Assembly: GCA_015061945.1 (NCBI GenBank)
Contig: SUVP01000008.1
Span: 55,085-119,084 of the forward strand
Length of the DNA: 64,000 nt
Source: Opitutales bacterium
GTDB taxonomy: Bacteria > Verrucomicrobiota > Verrucomicrobiia > Opitutales > Intestinicryptomonadaceae
Direction: 5' to 3'
Part shown: piece after piece, positions 47,217-56,441 of the stretch
Layout of the letters: each line of letters starts with the position of its first letter
Numbering within the stretch: the first letter of the stretch is position 1
Program-made: the position numbers and the translations under genes
The notes under the pieces: generated by a model
The model's input: only the letters and a program-made list of their open reading frames with translations
What the model was told of the DNA's origin: nothing
The model's database searches: none

Positions 47217-49349
47217 ATGAGTATGAAAAAAATAGTAGCATTCTTTCTCTTTGTAAATTGTTTTAACATTTTGTTTTCTCAAGAAGACAAAGAGATAATT
47301 AATGATTGTCTTTCATCGGAATGGGGAAAAGCAATTCCGTTTTCAAAAATAGAGGGGACAAAAGGCACAATGTCTTTGTCTATAGCAAATGGATTGCTTT
47401 ATGCTCTCGAAAAAGATGGTGTTTCTATTTACGATATTTCTACTCCAGACAAGCCGAGTTTGATTGGTAAAGTCGGCGGAATGGGGAATGTTAGACAGAT
47501 AAAAGTTTGTGGCAATATTCTATATCTTGCGGCACGTGAAAATGGACTTTGGAGTGTAGATGTTTCTGACCCAAAAAATCCGAAGATTATTTCAAACTTC
47601 GCAACGATTGAAATGGCGACTGGTCTTGATGTCAAAAATGGTGTTGCAGTTGTCGGTTTGAGAATGTTTGGGGTGCAGTGTGTAGATGTTTCTAATCCTG
47701 CAAAAATGAAACATCTCTCGTATATCCTTACGGACGAGTCGCAGTCGGTATATTATCATAATGGATATATTTTCAGTGGCGATTGGTCGAAAGGAGAAGT
47801 AACAATTATCGATGCTCGCATTCCTTCGAGTTTGAAATTTGTAAATAAATTTAAAATTGACGGATTCACTGATGGGCTTGTTGTTAGAGGAAATTATCTC
47901 TATGTTTCATCTGGTCATCATAGAAGATTTGTGAAGAGAAGTGTAGGGTATGGACTTGGTCATGCTCTCGAAATTTGGGATATTTCCGATATAGCCAATC
48001 CAAAGCATATCTCAAGAACACAATTCCCAAAAGCATATTCGCGTTTTGCGGATTATTGGTTGCCTCGTGTAAGTGGCGATTATGTCTTTGCGGTAGATAC
48101 TATGAATGGCATGTTTGTTCTCGATGCAAAGGATAAAAAGAATCCAAAAATCATCGGCAATATAGTGCTTCCAAAGTACAAAGATTGTTCTTCACATTTT
48201 GCAAAAGTAATTCCAGAAATCCTCGATCCTAAAACATCGTTTGGTGATCCAGTGTCATCAGTGGCAATAGGCGATGGTGTTATTTATTTTTCAGGAGTCG
48301 AAACGGGAATATATCTTGCAAAAATGCCGAATGTGGCTCGAATCGAAGAAGAAAAATTAAGCAATGTGGAATCATTATTGCCAAAAGAAATCGAGGATTT
48401 GTCGCATAAAGATTTTGTGACATCTGGAATGAATCGAGAAAATCCAGTGATGTCAGTTGCACTTGATGGCGATATTGCATATACTGCGAATGTTTGGGAG
48501 GGCGTAAAAGCCTATAAACTTTCAGAAGGAAAAATAAAATACCTTAATACTATAAAAGTAGGGTGTGCTTACGATCTTTCTATTGCAGATGGAAAATTGT
48601 ATGTTGCAGAAGGTCTCAATGGGATTGGTATCTACAAGATTGTAAGTGCTGGCAATCTCGAAAAACTCGGACAAATTCCTACAACAAAAGAAATGAAGTG
48701 TGCACTTTATGTGCGTGCGTTTAAAGGTAAAAATGTTCTGATTGAGTATGGCGATACAAGAATCAATTTCTTTGATATTTCAAATCCCCAGAAAACAAAA
48801 CATTTATTGCGTCAAAATACATACAATACCCTTGTGTATGCTGATTTTGGCTCGCACGGGCTTATAACCGATAGGTATTGGGCGTTTAGATGTCATATAG
48901 GTGGTGCTTGGATATTTGATATCTCGAAGAATTCAGTAAAGTTGGTATCGACTCAAAAAGGTAATTGTGGGCGATCGCAATCAAGCGGAATTGCTGCACT
49001 GAAAGACTGTTTTGTATTCGGATACAATGGTGGATACACTTTGGTAAATCCAATGGAAGAACTTTCATTGGTAGGTCGAGAACCGATGGCATATCCGTAT
49101 TGTAAGGAGTTTCCTGAAGTTGATGGAGGTAGAAAAAATGCACACGAAGGATTGATGAATGTCGATGGAAATAAGGTCGTGGTGTCGAGTAGAATTTTCC
49201 CGAATTGTCGAGTTTATGATTTTTCAGACAAAAAATCACCAAAGTTATTAAAGACTTTTGTATTGAAAACAGCTCCGAACCTACCTGCATTTTGGCAAGG
49301 AAAACTAGTGATTGCGGGAGGTTATGCTGGTCTGTTGCTTGAAAAATAA
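47217..49349 (+). CDS. Secreted LVIVD-repeat beta-propeller protein
   Basis: 710 residues with a Sec signal (about residues 1-22, ending FNILFS before QEDK). The body consists of repeated LVIVD-type blades, seen as YDISTPDKPSLIGK, VDVSDPKNPKIISN, VDVSNPAKMKHL, WDISDIANPKHIS, LDAKDKKNPKIIGN and FDISNPQKTKHLL, which should form one or two beta-propellers. The family is extracellular or periplasmic, with no known reaction. It stands alone between two terminators. Start could be 6 bases further on (second Met). Confidence 0.88.
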   Translation: MSMKKIVAFFLFVNCFNILFSQEDKEIINDCLSSEWGKAIPFSKIEGTKGTMSLSIANGLLYALEKDGVSIYDISTPDKPSLIGKVGGMGNVRQIKVCGNILYLAARENGLWSVDVSDPKNPKIISNFATIEMATGLDVKNGVAVVGLRMFGVQCVDVSNPAKMKHLSYILTDESQSVYYHNGYIFSGDWSKGEVTIIDARIPSSLKFVNKFKIDGFTDGLVVRGNYLYVSSGHHRRFVKRSVGYGLGHALEIWDISDIANPKHISRTQFPKAYSRFADYWLPRVSGDYVFAVDTMNGMFVLDAKDKKNPKIIGNIVLPKYKDCSSHFAKVIPEILDPKTSFGDPVSSVAIGDGVIYFSGVETGIYLAKMPNVARIEEEKLSNVESLLPKEIEDLSHKDFVTSGMNRENPVMSVALDGDIAYTANVWEGVKAYKLSEGKIKYLNTIKVGCAYDLSIADGKLYVAEGLNGIGIYKIVSAGNLEKLGQIPTTKEMKCALYVRAFKGKNVLIEYGDTRINFFDISNPQKTKHLLRQNTYNTLVYADFGSHGLITDRYWAFRCHIGGAWIFDISKNSVKLVSTQKGNCGRSQSSGIAALKDCFVFGYNGGYTLVNPMEELSLVGREPMAYPYCKEFPEVDGGRKNAHEGLMNVDGNKVVVSSRIFPNCRVYDFSDKKSPKLLKTFVLKTAPNLPAFWQGKLVIAGGYAGLLLEK

Positions 49350-49364
49350 GAGCAAAAAAATGGT

Positions 49365-49400
49365 AAAACCTTGAAAAAGGCGATTTTTTCAAGGTTTTTT
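49365..49400 (+). terminator. Terminator after the LVIVD gene
   Basis: AAAACCTTGAAAAA pairs with TTTTTTCAAGGTTTT around GGCGA, extending into a run of T residues. Confidence 0.85.
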
Positions 49401-49537
49401 GAATATTTGTGTTGACAAATTTTTTTAAGAAATAACCTTTTAATGAAATGTTCATTTATAGTTTCGTCGTAATATTGCGATAGAAACAAGATAATGAAAT
49501 TAACCTTTCACTCAATAAACTAAAAAAAATAAATATC

Positions 49538-49891
49538 ATGCAAAACCTCACAAAAAGAGAAATTGTACAAAAGATTTATCAAGATAAAGAAGAATGTCGT
49601 CGTGGCGACATTCTCCAAAACGATGTGAAAGACATCGTACAGCGTACGCTCGACATTTTGTCGGCATCGCTCGCTCAAGGAAAGAATGTTGAGCTCCGCA
49701 ACTTTGGCGTATTGGAAGTTCAAGTACGCAAACCACGCGTTGGCAGAAACCCAACAAAGCCAGATCACGACGTTGTAATTCCAAAGCGTGCAATCGTAAA
49801 GTTCAAAGCAGGTAAAGAACTCAAAGCAGCACTCAAGAAGCTTGACCTTTCTATCGTAGAAAAGAGCAAAGCTGCTCGTGCAAGAAAATAA
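49538..49891 (+). CDS. HU/IHF family DNA-binding protein
   Basis: 117 residues against about 90-100 for the family. The fold signature is clear: LTKREIVQKIYQD start, VELRNFGVLEVQVRKPRVGRNP (parts, near residues 55-76) with the DNA-minor-groove proline arm, and KFKAGKELKAAL. There is a short insertion near residues 18-25 and a basic C-terminal tail (KSKAARARK). TTGACA at 49412-49417 may be its -35 box. It ends 15 bases before hisS. Confidence 0.93.
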   Translation: MQNLTKREIVQKIYQDKEECRRGDILQNDVKDIVQRTLDILSASLAQGKNVELRNFGVLEVQVRKPRVGRNPTKPDHDVVIPKRAIVKFKAGKELKAALKKLDLSIVEKSKAARARK

Positions 49892-49906
49892 TTGCATTTC
49901 CAAAAT

Positions 49907-51214
49907 ATGTTCAAGACATTGCCAGGTTTTAGGGAATTTTATCCCGAAGATTGTGCCAAGAAAAATTATATTTTTGGCGTATGGCAAAAAGTGGCTCGTT
50001 CGTTCGGATTTTCCGAATTTGAGCCACCAGTTCTCGAACAGTTGGATTTGTTTACAGAAAAAAGTGGCGAAGAAATAAAATCGCAACTTTTTGAATTTGT
50101 CGATAAGGGAGGCAGAGCAGTGTCTTTGCGTCCCGAAATGACACCATCGCTCGCTCGTATGGTCGGAGCAAGAGCAGGTGGAATTCGCCGTCCAGTAAAG
50201 TGGTTTGCAATTGGCGAAAATTACAGATACGAACGCCAACAAAAAGGAAGACTCCGTGCGTTCTTTCAATATAATGCCGATATTCTCGGCGAGGAGTCGT
50301 TGAACGCCGATGCCGAAATTATCGCACTTTTGATTGAATCGTTGCGTGGTTTTGGTCTTACAGAAAACGAATTTAAACTTCGTTTGGGCGATAGAAATTT
50401 GTGGGTGCTATTCCTCGAAAGTGCAGGAGTACCCGAAGATAAAATTATTCCAGTTTTGTCGGTTGTCGATAAACTCGAAAAAGTTTCGCCTGAAGCACTC
50501 GACGAAATGACAGCAAAGGCAATCGAAGGTACTGGGTTAGATGCGTCAGTACTCATCGAAAAGATAAGAAAATTTATCGTTATAAATGATGTCGATTCTA
50601 TGCGTTCGGCATTTGATGTCGAAGGCGAACTTTTGGAACGTGTCGAAAAACGAATCGCACAATGGCGTGAGCTTATTTCAATTCTTGAATCGTTAGGTGT
50701 AGGTGCATTTATCTCGCCCGATTTGGGGATTGTTCGTGGATTGGCATATTATACAGGCTTTGTGTTTGAAGCATTCCAAACCGTTGGAACTGGCAGAGCA
50801 CTCGCTGGTGGTGGACGTTATGATAACCTTGTCAAAAAGCTCGGCTATCAAGATATGTCGGCAGTCGGATTCGGCATGGGCGATGTCACAGTGGCAGACC
50901 TCTTGGAATTGACTGGCAAAACAGGTGCGTTAGTTGACGCTCCCGACGCATATCTTGTGATAGGTTCTGATTCAGTCAGAAGCAAGGCATTGGAGCTTGC
51001 AACATCGTTGCGTAGAAGCGGTGTAAAGGTTGATTATCCGTTGAAATCGCAATCGTTTGGCAAACAATTTAAGCAGGCTGATGCAGTCGGGGCAAAGAAA
51101 GCGATAATACTTGGCGAAGATGAGTTGTCAGCAGGTGTTGTAAAAGTAAAAGATTTAAAATCGGGCGAAGAAACGCAGTGTGCGTTTGCCGATATTCAGA
51201 AGATTTTTGAATAA
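49907..51214 (+). CDS. hisS: Histidyl-tRNA synthetase
   Basis: 435 residues from the ATG at 49907; an in-frame TTG at 49892 is directly after the HU stop codon and cannot be excluded. Class II synthetase with LPGFREFYPED near the start, SLRPEMTPSLAR (motif 2 region), RYERQQKGRLRAFFQ, the histidine signatures RGLAYYTGFVFE and LAGGGRYDNL, and a C-terminal anticodon-binding domain. No Shine-Dalgarno is visible, so coupling to the HU gene is likely. Confidence 0.96.
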   Translation: MFKTLPGFREFYPEDCAKKNYIFGVWQKVARSFGFSEFEPPVLEQLDLFTEKSGEEIKSQLFEFVDKGGRAVSLRPEMTPSLARMVGARAGGIRRPVKWFAIGENYRYERQQKGRLRAFFQYNADILGEESLNADAEIIALLIESLRGFGLTENEFKLRLGDRNLWVLFLESAGVPEDKIIPVLSVVDKLEKVSPEALDEMTAKAIEGTGLDASVLIEKIRKFIVINDVDSMRSAFDVEGELLERVEKRIAQWRELISILESLGVGAFISPDLGIVRGLAYYTGFVFEAFQTVGTGRALAGGGRYDNLVKKLGYQDMSAVGFGMGDVTVADLLELTGKTGALVDAPDAYLVIGSDSVRSKALELATSLRRSGVKVDYPLKSQSFGKQFKQADAVGAKKAIILGEDELSAGVVKVKDLKSGEETQCAFADIQKIFE

Positions 51215-51228
51215 AGATTTTTTAAGAG

Positions 51229-51252
51229 GCTCGATAACATCGAGCTTTTTTT
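51229..51252 (+). terminator. Rho-independent terminator after hisS
   Basis: GCTCGAT (51229-51235) pairs with ATCGAGC (51239-51245) around AAC, followed by seven T residues. Confidence 0.9.
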
Positions 51253-51317
51253 ATTATATTTTATTTGTCTTGATTATTTGTTTGTTGCTCTTAAAGTGAG
51301 TGGAAAGGAAAAGATAA

Positions 51318-53333
51318 ATGAAAGTAGTTTTTTATTTTGTACTCGTATGTTTGAGTCTTTCGCTGTTCTCGGGTTGCGATTATATAAAAGAGAAGAAGGA
51401 AATTCTCGAGAAGAAAATGTCGAATTCAGAAACATCAACTATTGATGTAGGAGTTCAGAATAAATTAAGAGAGTTGGCAAAAAAGAATTTCCCAAACTCA
51501 CAAGCGTTGCAAGAAGAGTGGGTAAATAAACAGTACGGTGCATACGAAGAATTGTCGAAATTCATTCCCGATATGCCGTTGAACGAGTATACGGTTTTGC
51601 GCAATAGAGCAGAAGCAAAGTATCCCAGCGATTATGTTGCACGCCTTAAGTATATGTCGGAGCAAACCAACGCATATTATAGATTAAAGCAAATCCGTGT
51701 AAGTTTTTCAGACAAGCAGTGGGACGAAATCTATGCACTTGTTGATGCCGTTGCGCCCGATAATTACATCGAAAAAATAAGACTATTGCATGACTGGAAG
51801 TATGCAATGTCGGCAATAAATGCGCGTAAACATTATTTTTCAACGCAAGAAATTGATGCTTTTTATGCTGACCTTTGTAAAAATTATCCAGACAAACCAC
51901 GCAAATTTGTAGAGCATTACGAAAATTGTGCAGTCGCAAAATATAAGTTTGATAGGTTTGTTATAACTGGCGTGAAAAAAGATGTTCAAGACGATGTAAA
52001 GAAATTAATTTTGAAAAAAACCGAGTTGTCGTATCCCCAAAAATACACAGAGTTGCAGACGGTTTTAACGCAGATAAAGAAAGACCCCAGTGTAGCATCG
52101 AAAATATTGAACAAGAAAATAACGACAGACGAATCTGCTGAATTGCGCAATCGTGCCGAAGAAATTTTCCGCCAATCAATCTTTACAAAGCGAGGCGCAG
52201 AAGAAGAAATCTATACTGCTGCATTAGTGAAGATGAATGGTAAAGTTGTTGTTCTTGCGACGAAACATTTTATACCAGAAAAATTCCCAGTTGTGTTTGC
52301 AAATAGTCGTGGGAAAATTGTGTGTTCAAAAGGATATATTTCAGACTCGCACCCAATGATTCTTTTAATTCCAGATGAGGTGCCCAGCAACTTTACACCA
52401 ATCGAAGTTGTATCAAACGAAGATTCTCTCGCATTGTTCGATAGAGAGCTTTTTATGATAGCACCAGCGCAAGGGGGATTTATATCATCTCCTGTTTCAG
52501 TTTTCTCTGAAGATAACGACTACTTGAATTTGACAGCGGCGACAAATCCGAGTACATCGTATTCTACGTCGGTTAAGCCACTGGGGCGAAATGGTCAGCG
52601 TTTGCTCATCTCGATTGTCGAGAAAGTAAAAGTGGGTGAAAATTCTGTCGTGATAGATTCTAAAACAGGCAAGCTTGTTTCGATGGCAGTGCGTGTGTAC
52701 AATGCTGGTGTAATATCGCATTTCGGTAAGACGGGCAATGTAATCGGACACGAAAATTTTGCAATCCCCGACTTTTCCACGTTTGTCCGTCAATTTGATG
52801 GAACAGTAAATAAAACAGATGCGCCCCGTAGTTCAATTAGGTTTGTCAGAATGACGGCATTTGAAAATTGGAAACTGCTCGATGTTGAAAAATTCCAAAA
52901 ACAAAAAAATGAGATACGTTTGTTCACCGATGATAATAACGACTTCTTGATGTTCTTTAAATCGAATATGTTTAACGAAGCATTGCGTTCTCGTCGTCTT
53001 GGTAGAATAGCAGAACGTTATCGCAAGCCACTTTTATACGACAATATTACGCGCGAGTCTTTTGAGCGATATTATCGTAATTATATGATTGATGTCGCTT
53101 ATGCGTTGAAACGAGAGCTTGCTGGCAATAAAAATGAGAAAGAATTTTATTCAATATACAGACAAGAATATAAATATCAGAACGCCTTGCGTGAGGCTAT
53201 GTACAAATACATTTCCGAAGGGTTGGAAGATAAAAATATTATGAACATAATCCATACCGACCTAACAACTCGATACAACAATTCATCGCACAATAATGCG
53301 AGAATTGGTGGTTCAATAGGTGGTGGATATTAA
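51318..53333 (+). CDS. Lipoprotein with 44-residue helical repeats and a degenerate protease-like domain (paralogue 1)
   Basis: No family recognised. 671 residues. The N-terminal signal ends in the lipobox LFSGC (Cys20). Residues about 47-255 form five helical repeats, whose key prolines fall at 59, 103, 147, 191 and 240, a 44-residue period, with consensus L..A...YP.dY...L.....Q..AY. Residues about 290-490 are beta-rich and resemble a chymotrypsin-like fold: TKHF (His317), DSHPMILL (Asp343) and GENS (Ser443) could be a triad, but spacing is atypical and the match is by eye. A charged helical C-terminal region ends in GGSIGGGY. It is a paralogue of the next gene, 13 bases downstream. Confidence 0.75.
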   Translation: MKVVFYFVLVCLSLSLFSGCDYIKEKKEILEKKMSNSETSTIDVGVQNKLRELAKKNFPNSQALQEEWVNKQYGAYEELSKFIPDMPLNEYTVLRNRAEAKYPSDYVARLKYMSEQTNAYYRLKQIRVSFSDKQWDEIYALVDAVAPDNYIEKIRLLHDWKYAMSAINARKHYFSTQEIDAFYADLCKNYPDKPRKFVEHYENCAVAKYKFDRFVITGVKKDVQDDVKKLILKKTELSYPQKYTELQTVLTQIKKDPSVASKILNKKITTDESAELRNRAEEIFRQSIFTKRGAEEEIYTAALVKMNGKVVVLATKHFIPEKFPVVFANSRGKIVCSKGYISDSHPMILLIPDEVPSNFTPIEVVSNEDSLALFDRELFMIAPAQGGFISSPVSVFSEDNDYLNLTAATNPSTSYSTSVKPLGRNGQRLLISIVEKVKVGENSVVIDSKTGKLVSMAVRVYNAGVISHFGKTGNVIGHENFAIPDFSTFVRQFDGTVNKTDAPRSSIRFVRMTAFENWKLLDVEKFQKQKNEIRLFTDDNNDFLMFFKSNMFNEALRSRRLGRIAERYRKPLLYDNITRESFERYYRNYMIDVAYALKRELAGNKNEKEFYSIYRQEYKYQNALREAMYKYISEGLEDKNIMNIIHTDLTTRYNNSSHNNARIGGSIGGGY

Positions 53334-53346
53334 TAGGAAAAATTGT

Positions 53347-55305
53347 ATGAAAAATTTTATATTGTTTTTAATTTTGATTGGTGTCGGGGCTTGGTATTGC
53401 TATGATAAATATGGCGATGAAATACCATTTTTGGCTGGAAAGGCGAAACAAGTAGACCCTCGTATAGCCGAAATAAAAACGCTCGCAGAAAAATATTTTC
53501 CGACAAAATTAGATGAAAGAGAACGCTGGATAAAATCGCAAATTTCAGCGATGAGTGCACTCGATAGGAAAATAGGAAATGTGCCAGATGATGTTTATTC
53601 TGCACTTCTAAAAAAAGCGACTCAACAATATCCCGATAATTATTCAAATAGATTGTCTTTTGTAACAAAACAGACATCTGCATACGAAGACATTGAGAAT
53701 AAATTTGGTGAATCGTCGTTTTCATCTGAAGAAAAAAATATGATGCGTGCAGAGTTGTTCAAAACTTTTGAACATAATTATTCCGCACAAGTCGATATAT
53801 TGGCACAAGCACTCGAAGTTTATGCAATGGTGAAAACAAAGTCTATGCAGATGTCTACAGAAGACTTTAAAAAGATTTCTTCTAAAACAATACATAAACT
53901 TATCTCGTCGCCAAATGAGTGTTTGTTGTTTTTTGAAAATCAAATTCGGGCGAGACATAACTTTTTAACAAAACAATTACCGCCGTCGCACGCAAATTTG
54001 CGTACAGAAATAGAGAAAAAAATCCCAGACGATTTTGTCGCACAACTCAATGCACTCGACGTCGCAATAGATAACATCGTATACACGAAGTCGAATACAG
54101 ATTTTGAAGAGTACAAAAATATCTCAAAAACGGCACAAGAAATATTTAAGAAATATACTTACTTGATTGATGCGTCTGATAGCACATTCAATGTGTATTT
54201 TGCGACAATGCACGGCAAGAAGGTCGCAATTTTCCCGTCCGAATTGTTGCAAAACGCAAAGTCGACTCTGACTTTGGACTTGGGTGCTGATGAAAAAATT
54301 TCTTTTGATAACGTATTTATGTCGAGCGATAGTACGCTTGCGATTATGGTAGTGGAGGGTAATTATAAAATCGACACAATCAAATTTGCCTCGAAAAGCA
54401 TTGAGAAATCATCGAAAGACATAGAAATAATCGGCGTCAGAACAAATGGCAAAAAATTTGCGGTGTCGGGGAAACTCGAAAACGGGAAATATATAATTTT
54501 TAAAGAAGCCGATAAATCAATCGTGCGTTCGTTGACATCGGGAAGTTTGATTCTTGAAAAGGAGACTGGTACTCCGCTCGGATTTTTTGAGGTTTCGCCA
54601 AACTATGATAGTCGCACATACGCATCATATGAAGACCCTAACATAGACTCGTTGTTGAATAATCCAAATAGAGTGAGCCTATGGAAAGGTATGGATAAAA
54701 CACTTATCTTGGCGAAAAAAAATACTGGCGTTGCCGACAAGTACACAATCGTGTATCTTGAAGATTTAAAAAAGTTCGCAAAATACGATTCAAAAAAATA
54801 TGCGAAACAAAAAACGTTGTTAGACGATATTTGCAGAGTGAATATGAGTGCGTTGACATTCATATTGCAAGGTGCATACGGGGCAGATGCACTCGACCCA
54901 ATCTTGAAAAATATCACAGATAAGTACGACCCAATATTTATAAAAGGTTCGCGTTGCACAATGGGAGTGTTGCGTTCTCATTTCTTTAGATATTTGCAAT
55001 CTGTGCGTGCAGAATTGCGTGCTAATGCGAATTTGGCTCGTGAAACTGTCAGCGAATTGTATTACGATTTTCAAGAGCCAGCAACACGTCAGCTCGAGCT
55101 GTACAAGCAAATTGATGGTGTCTTTGGCGGTACTGTCGCAAGAGGAGATGTCGAAAGTATCATACACGAAGACATCCTTGCATCAGTTAAGAAAGGCACA
55201 TTTGTTCCCCCAGGTAGAATGTTCGACAAGCCAAGCAGTGGTGTTATACAAGGTGGCTTGATGATAAGAAATAAAGGCGTAAAGAAAGATTACAACAGGA
55301 TGTAA
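53347..55305 (+). CDS. Membrane-anchored paralogue 2 of the 44-residue-repeat protein
   Basis: 652 residues from the ATG at 53347, preceded by AGGAAAAA; an earlier in-frame start would overlap the upstream gene. A single N-terminal hydrophobic helix (about residues 4-18, no lipobox) replaces the lipoprotein signal of paralogue 1. The first repeats align directly (IKTLAEKYFP at 52 and TQQYPDNY at 96, again 44 apart), and later ones are more degenerate. In the beta-rich region the Ser-like motif is kept (TSGSLILEKETGTPLGF), but the His of paralogue 1 is replaced (FPSELL), so it is not expected to be a protease. Function unknown. Confidence 0.75.
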   Translation: MKNFILFLILIGVGAWYCYDKYGDEIPFLAGKAKQVDPRIAEIKTLAEKYFPTKLDERERWIKSQISAMSALDRKIGNVPDDVYSALLKKATQQYPDNYSNRLSFVTKQTSAYEDIENKFGESSFSSEEKNMMRAELFKTFEHNYSAQVDILAQALEVYAMVKTKSMQMSTEDFKKISSKTIHKLISSPNECLLFFENQIRARHNFLTKQLPPSHANLRTEIEKKIPDDFVAQLNALDVAIDNIVYTKSNTDFEEYKNISKTAQEIFKKYTYLIDASDSTFNVYFATMHGKKVAIFPSELLQNAKSTLTLDLGADEKISFDNVFMSSDSTLAIMVVEGNYKIDTIKFASKSIEKSSKDIEIIGVRTNGKKFAVSGKLENGKYIIFKEADKSIVRSLTSGSLILEKETGTPLGFFEVSPNYDSRTYASYEDPNIDSLLNNPNRVSLWKGMDKTLILAKKNTGVADKYTIVYLEDLKKFAKYDSKKYAKQKTLLDDICRVNMSALTFILQGAYGADALDPILKNITDKYDPIFIKGSRCTMGVLRSHFFRYLQSVRAELRANANLARETVSELYYDFQEPATRQLELYKQIDGVFGGTVARGDVESIIHEDILASVKKGTFVPPGRMFDKPSSGVIQGGLMIRNKGVKKDYNRM

Positions 55306-55319
55306 AACGGATGTTCTGC

Positions 55320-55348
55320 TTGACAAAAATGAAAGGCAGAATACTATT
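55320..55348 (+). promoter_or_regulatory. Internal promoter before the third gene of the unit
   Basis: TTGACA (55320-55325), a 17-base spacer, ACTATT (55343-55348). This is one of the best promoter matches in the window and resembles the rplC promoter. TTCTGC/GCAGAA arms flank the -35 box. Confidence 0.65.
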
Positions 55349-55376
55349 CTCCCTTAAAATATCGATGGAATAGGAT

Positions 55377-56354
55377 ATGAAAAAGATTTTAACATTTACA
55401 CTTTTAATATGCTCACTTTCTGCTTTCGCACAATCGTACCGCGTTAGCGTTGAAACATTTGTCTCGAACAAACTTGAAGACAAATTTTCTTTCACACTTA
55501 ACGAAGGAGAAACGCAGGAAAAAGGTTTTGACGGAAAACTTTTTGCAAAACGTTATCGTGCGAATGGATACCCACACTCTGCTTTGGCTGAGAAAAAGAA
55601 ATTAGAGCGTGAAGAAAAAATGGCACAAAAAGTTCAGGCGATGAAACCGCAAGAACGTGTGAAATCGATGCTTGAGAAAGCTCGCAAAGCACTTGATATA
55701 GCTGAAACAAGATTGACCACAGCAAATGGTGCAAAAGAAACAGCTGAACAAAAACTCAAAGAGCTTGAAGATTTAGACGCACTCGCAACAAGAGGTTCGC
55801 CATCGTTTGCATCGGCTTATGCAGATTATCTTAAACGCAACGGATTAACTGAAGCCGACGCAAAAGTAGAAAAACTTTATCGTAAACGTCCACGTGATAC
55901 AGGTGATGTGGATGAAATCGAATTGGGTTCATACTGCAAAATGAAACTCATAAAGTCGGCAGACAAGAAAATCAAAGTGTCGATGGATTACGCATATTCT
56001 CGTATTATGTCGTATTTTTATTCAGACGGAAATAACAACGGTAATACGATAACAAAGCATCCAATAACCGAACGTTTTGAAAAATTAGATGTTAAAGATT
56101 TAGTTCTAACTGTTGGTAAATCTTATTGCTACCAGTTCACAAGATTATCTCCAGAAAAGGCACGTTCGCTTTCAGAAGCTATGGCACAATCGGGAATATT
56201 TGCAGGTGATGGCGGAAGCAAACCAACTGACTCTGTCGTCCAAGAAGCAAAAGAACTTGACGCAGAAGGCAACTTTAAGGACATCAAACGAAAGTATGCC
56301 TCTGATGGCGGAAAGGTTGTCAGAGTAGTAATTTCCGTCAGATTCGACAACTAA
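55377..56354 (+). CDS. Secreted coiled-coil protein of unknown function
   Basis: 325 residues with a Sec signal (about residues 1-19, SLSAFA before QSYRV). Residues about 70-135 are highly charged and heptad-like (KKLEREEKMAQKVQ..., KARKALDIAETRL..., AEQKLKELEDL), indicating a coiled coil. The C-terminal third is beta-rich (LGSYCKMKLIKSADKKIKVSMDY in parts, VLTVGKSYCYQF) with a loose, unproven likeness to secretin-type beta modules. It has its own promoter-like sequence but lies in the same terminator-bounded block as the two paralogues, so a shared envelope role is possible. Confidence 0.7.
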   Translation: MKKILTFTLLICSLSAFAQSYRVSVETFVSNKLEDKFSFTLNEGETQEKGFDGKLFAKRYRANGYPHSALAEKKKLEREEKMAQKVQAMKPQERVKSMLEKARKALDIAETRLTTANGAKETAEQKLKELEDLDALATRGSPSFASAYADYLKRNGLTEADAKVEKLYRKRPRDTGDVDEIELGSYCKMKLIKSADKKIKVSMDYAYSRIMSYFYSDGNNNGNTITKHPITERFEKLDVKDLVLTVGKSYCYQFTRLSPEKARSLSEAMAQSGIFAGDGGSKPTDSVVQEAKELDAEGNFKDIKRKYASDGGKVVRVVISVRFDN

Positions 56355-56361
56355 TCAAAAG

Positions 56362-56399
56362 AATGCACCTGTGAGAAAACAAGGTGCATTTTTTATTTT
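56362..56399 (+). terminator. Terminator closing the 51318-56354 block
   Basis: AATGCACCT (56362-56370) pairs with AGGTGCATT (56382-56390), followed by TTTTATTTT. Confidence 0.85.
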
Positions 56400-56441
56400 G
56401 TAAATGCTTGCGTGTACCAGCTATTCTTTCAAAATAAAAAT

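Noticed and set aside
49440..49460. TetR-like operator before the HU gene (TGAAATGTTCA)
   Set aside because: Short AT-rich palindrome with a different centre from the sites at 6276 and 6306; likely chance.
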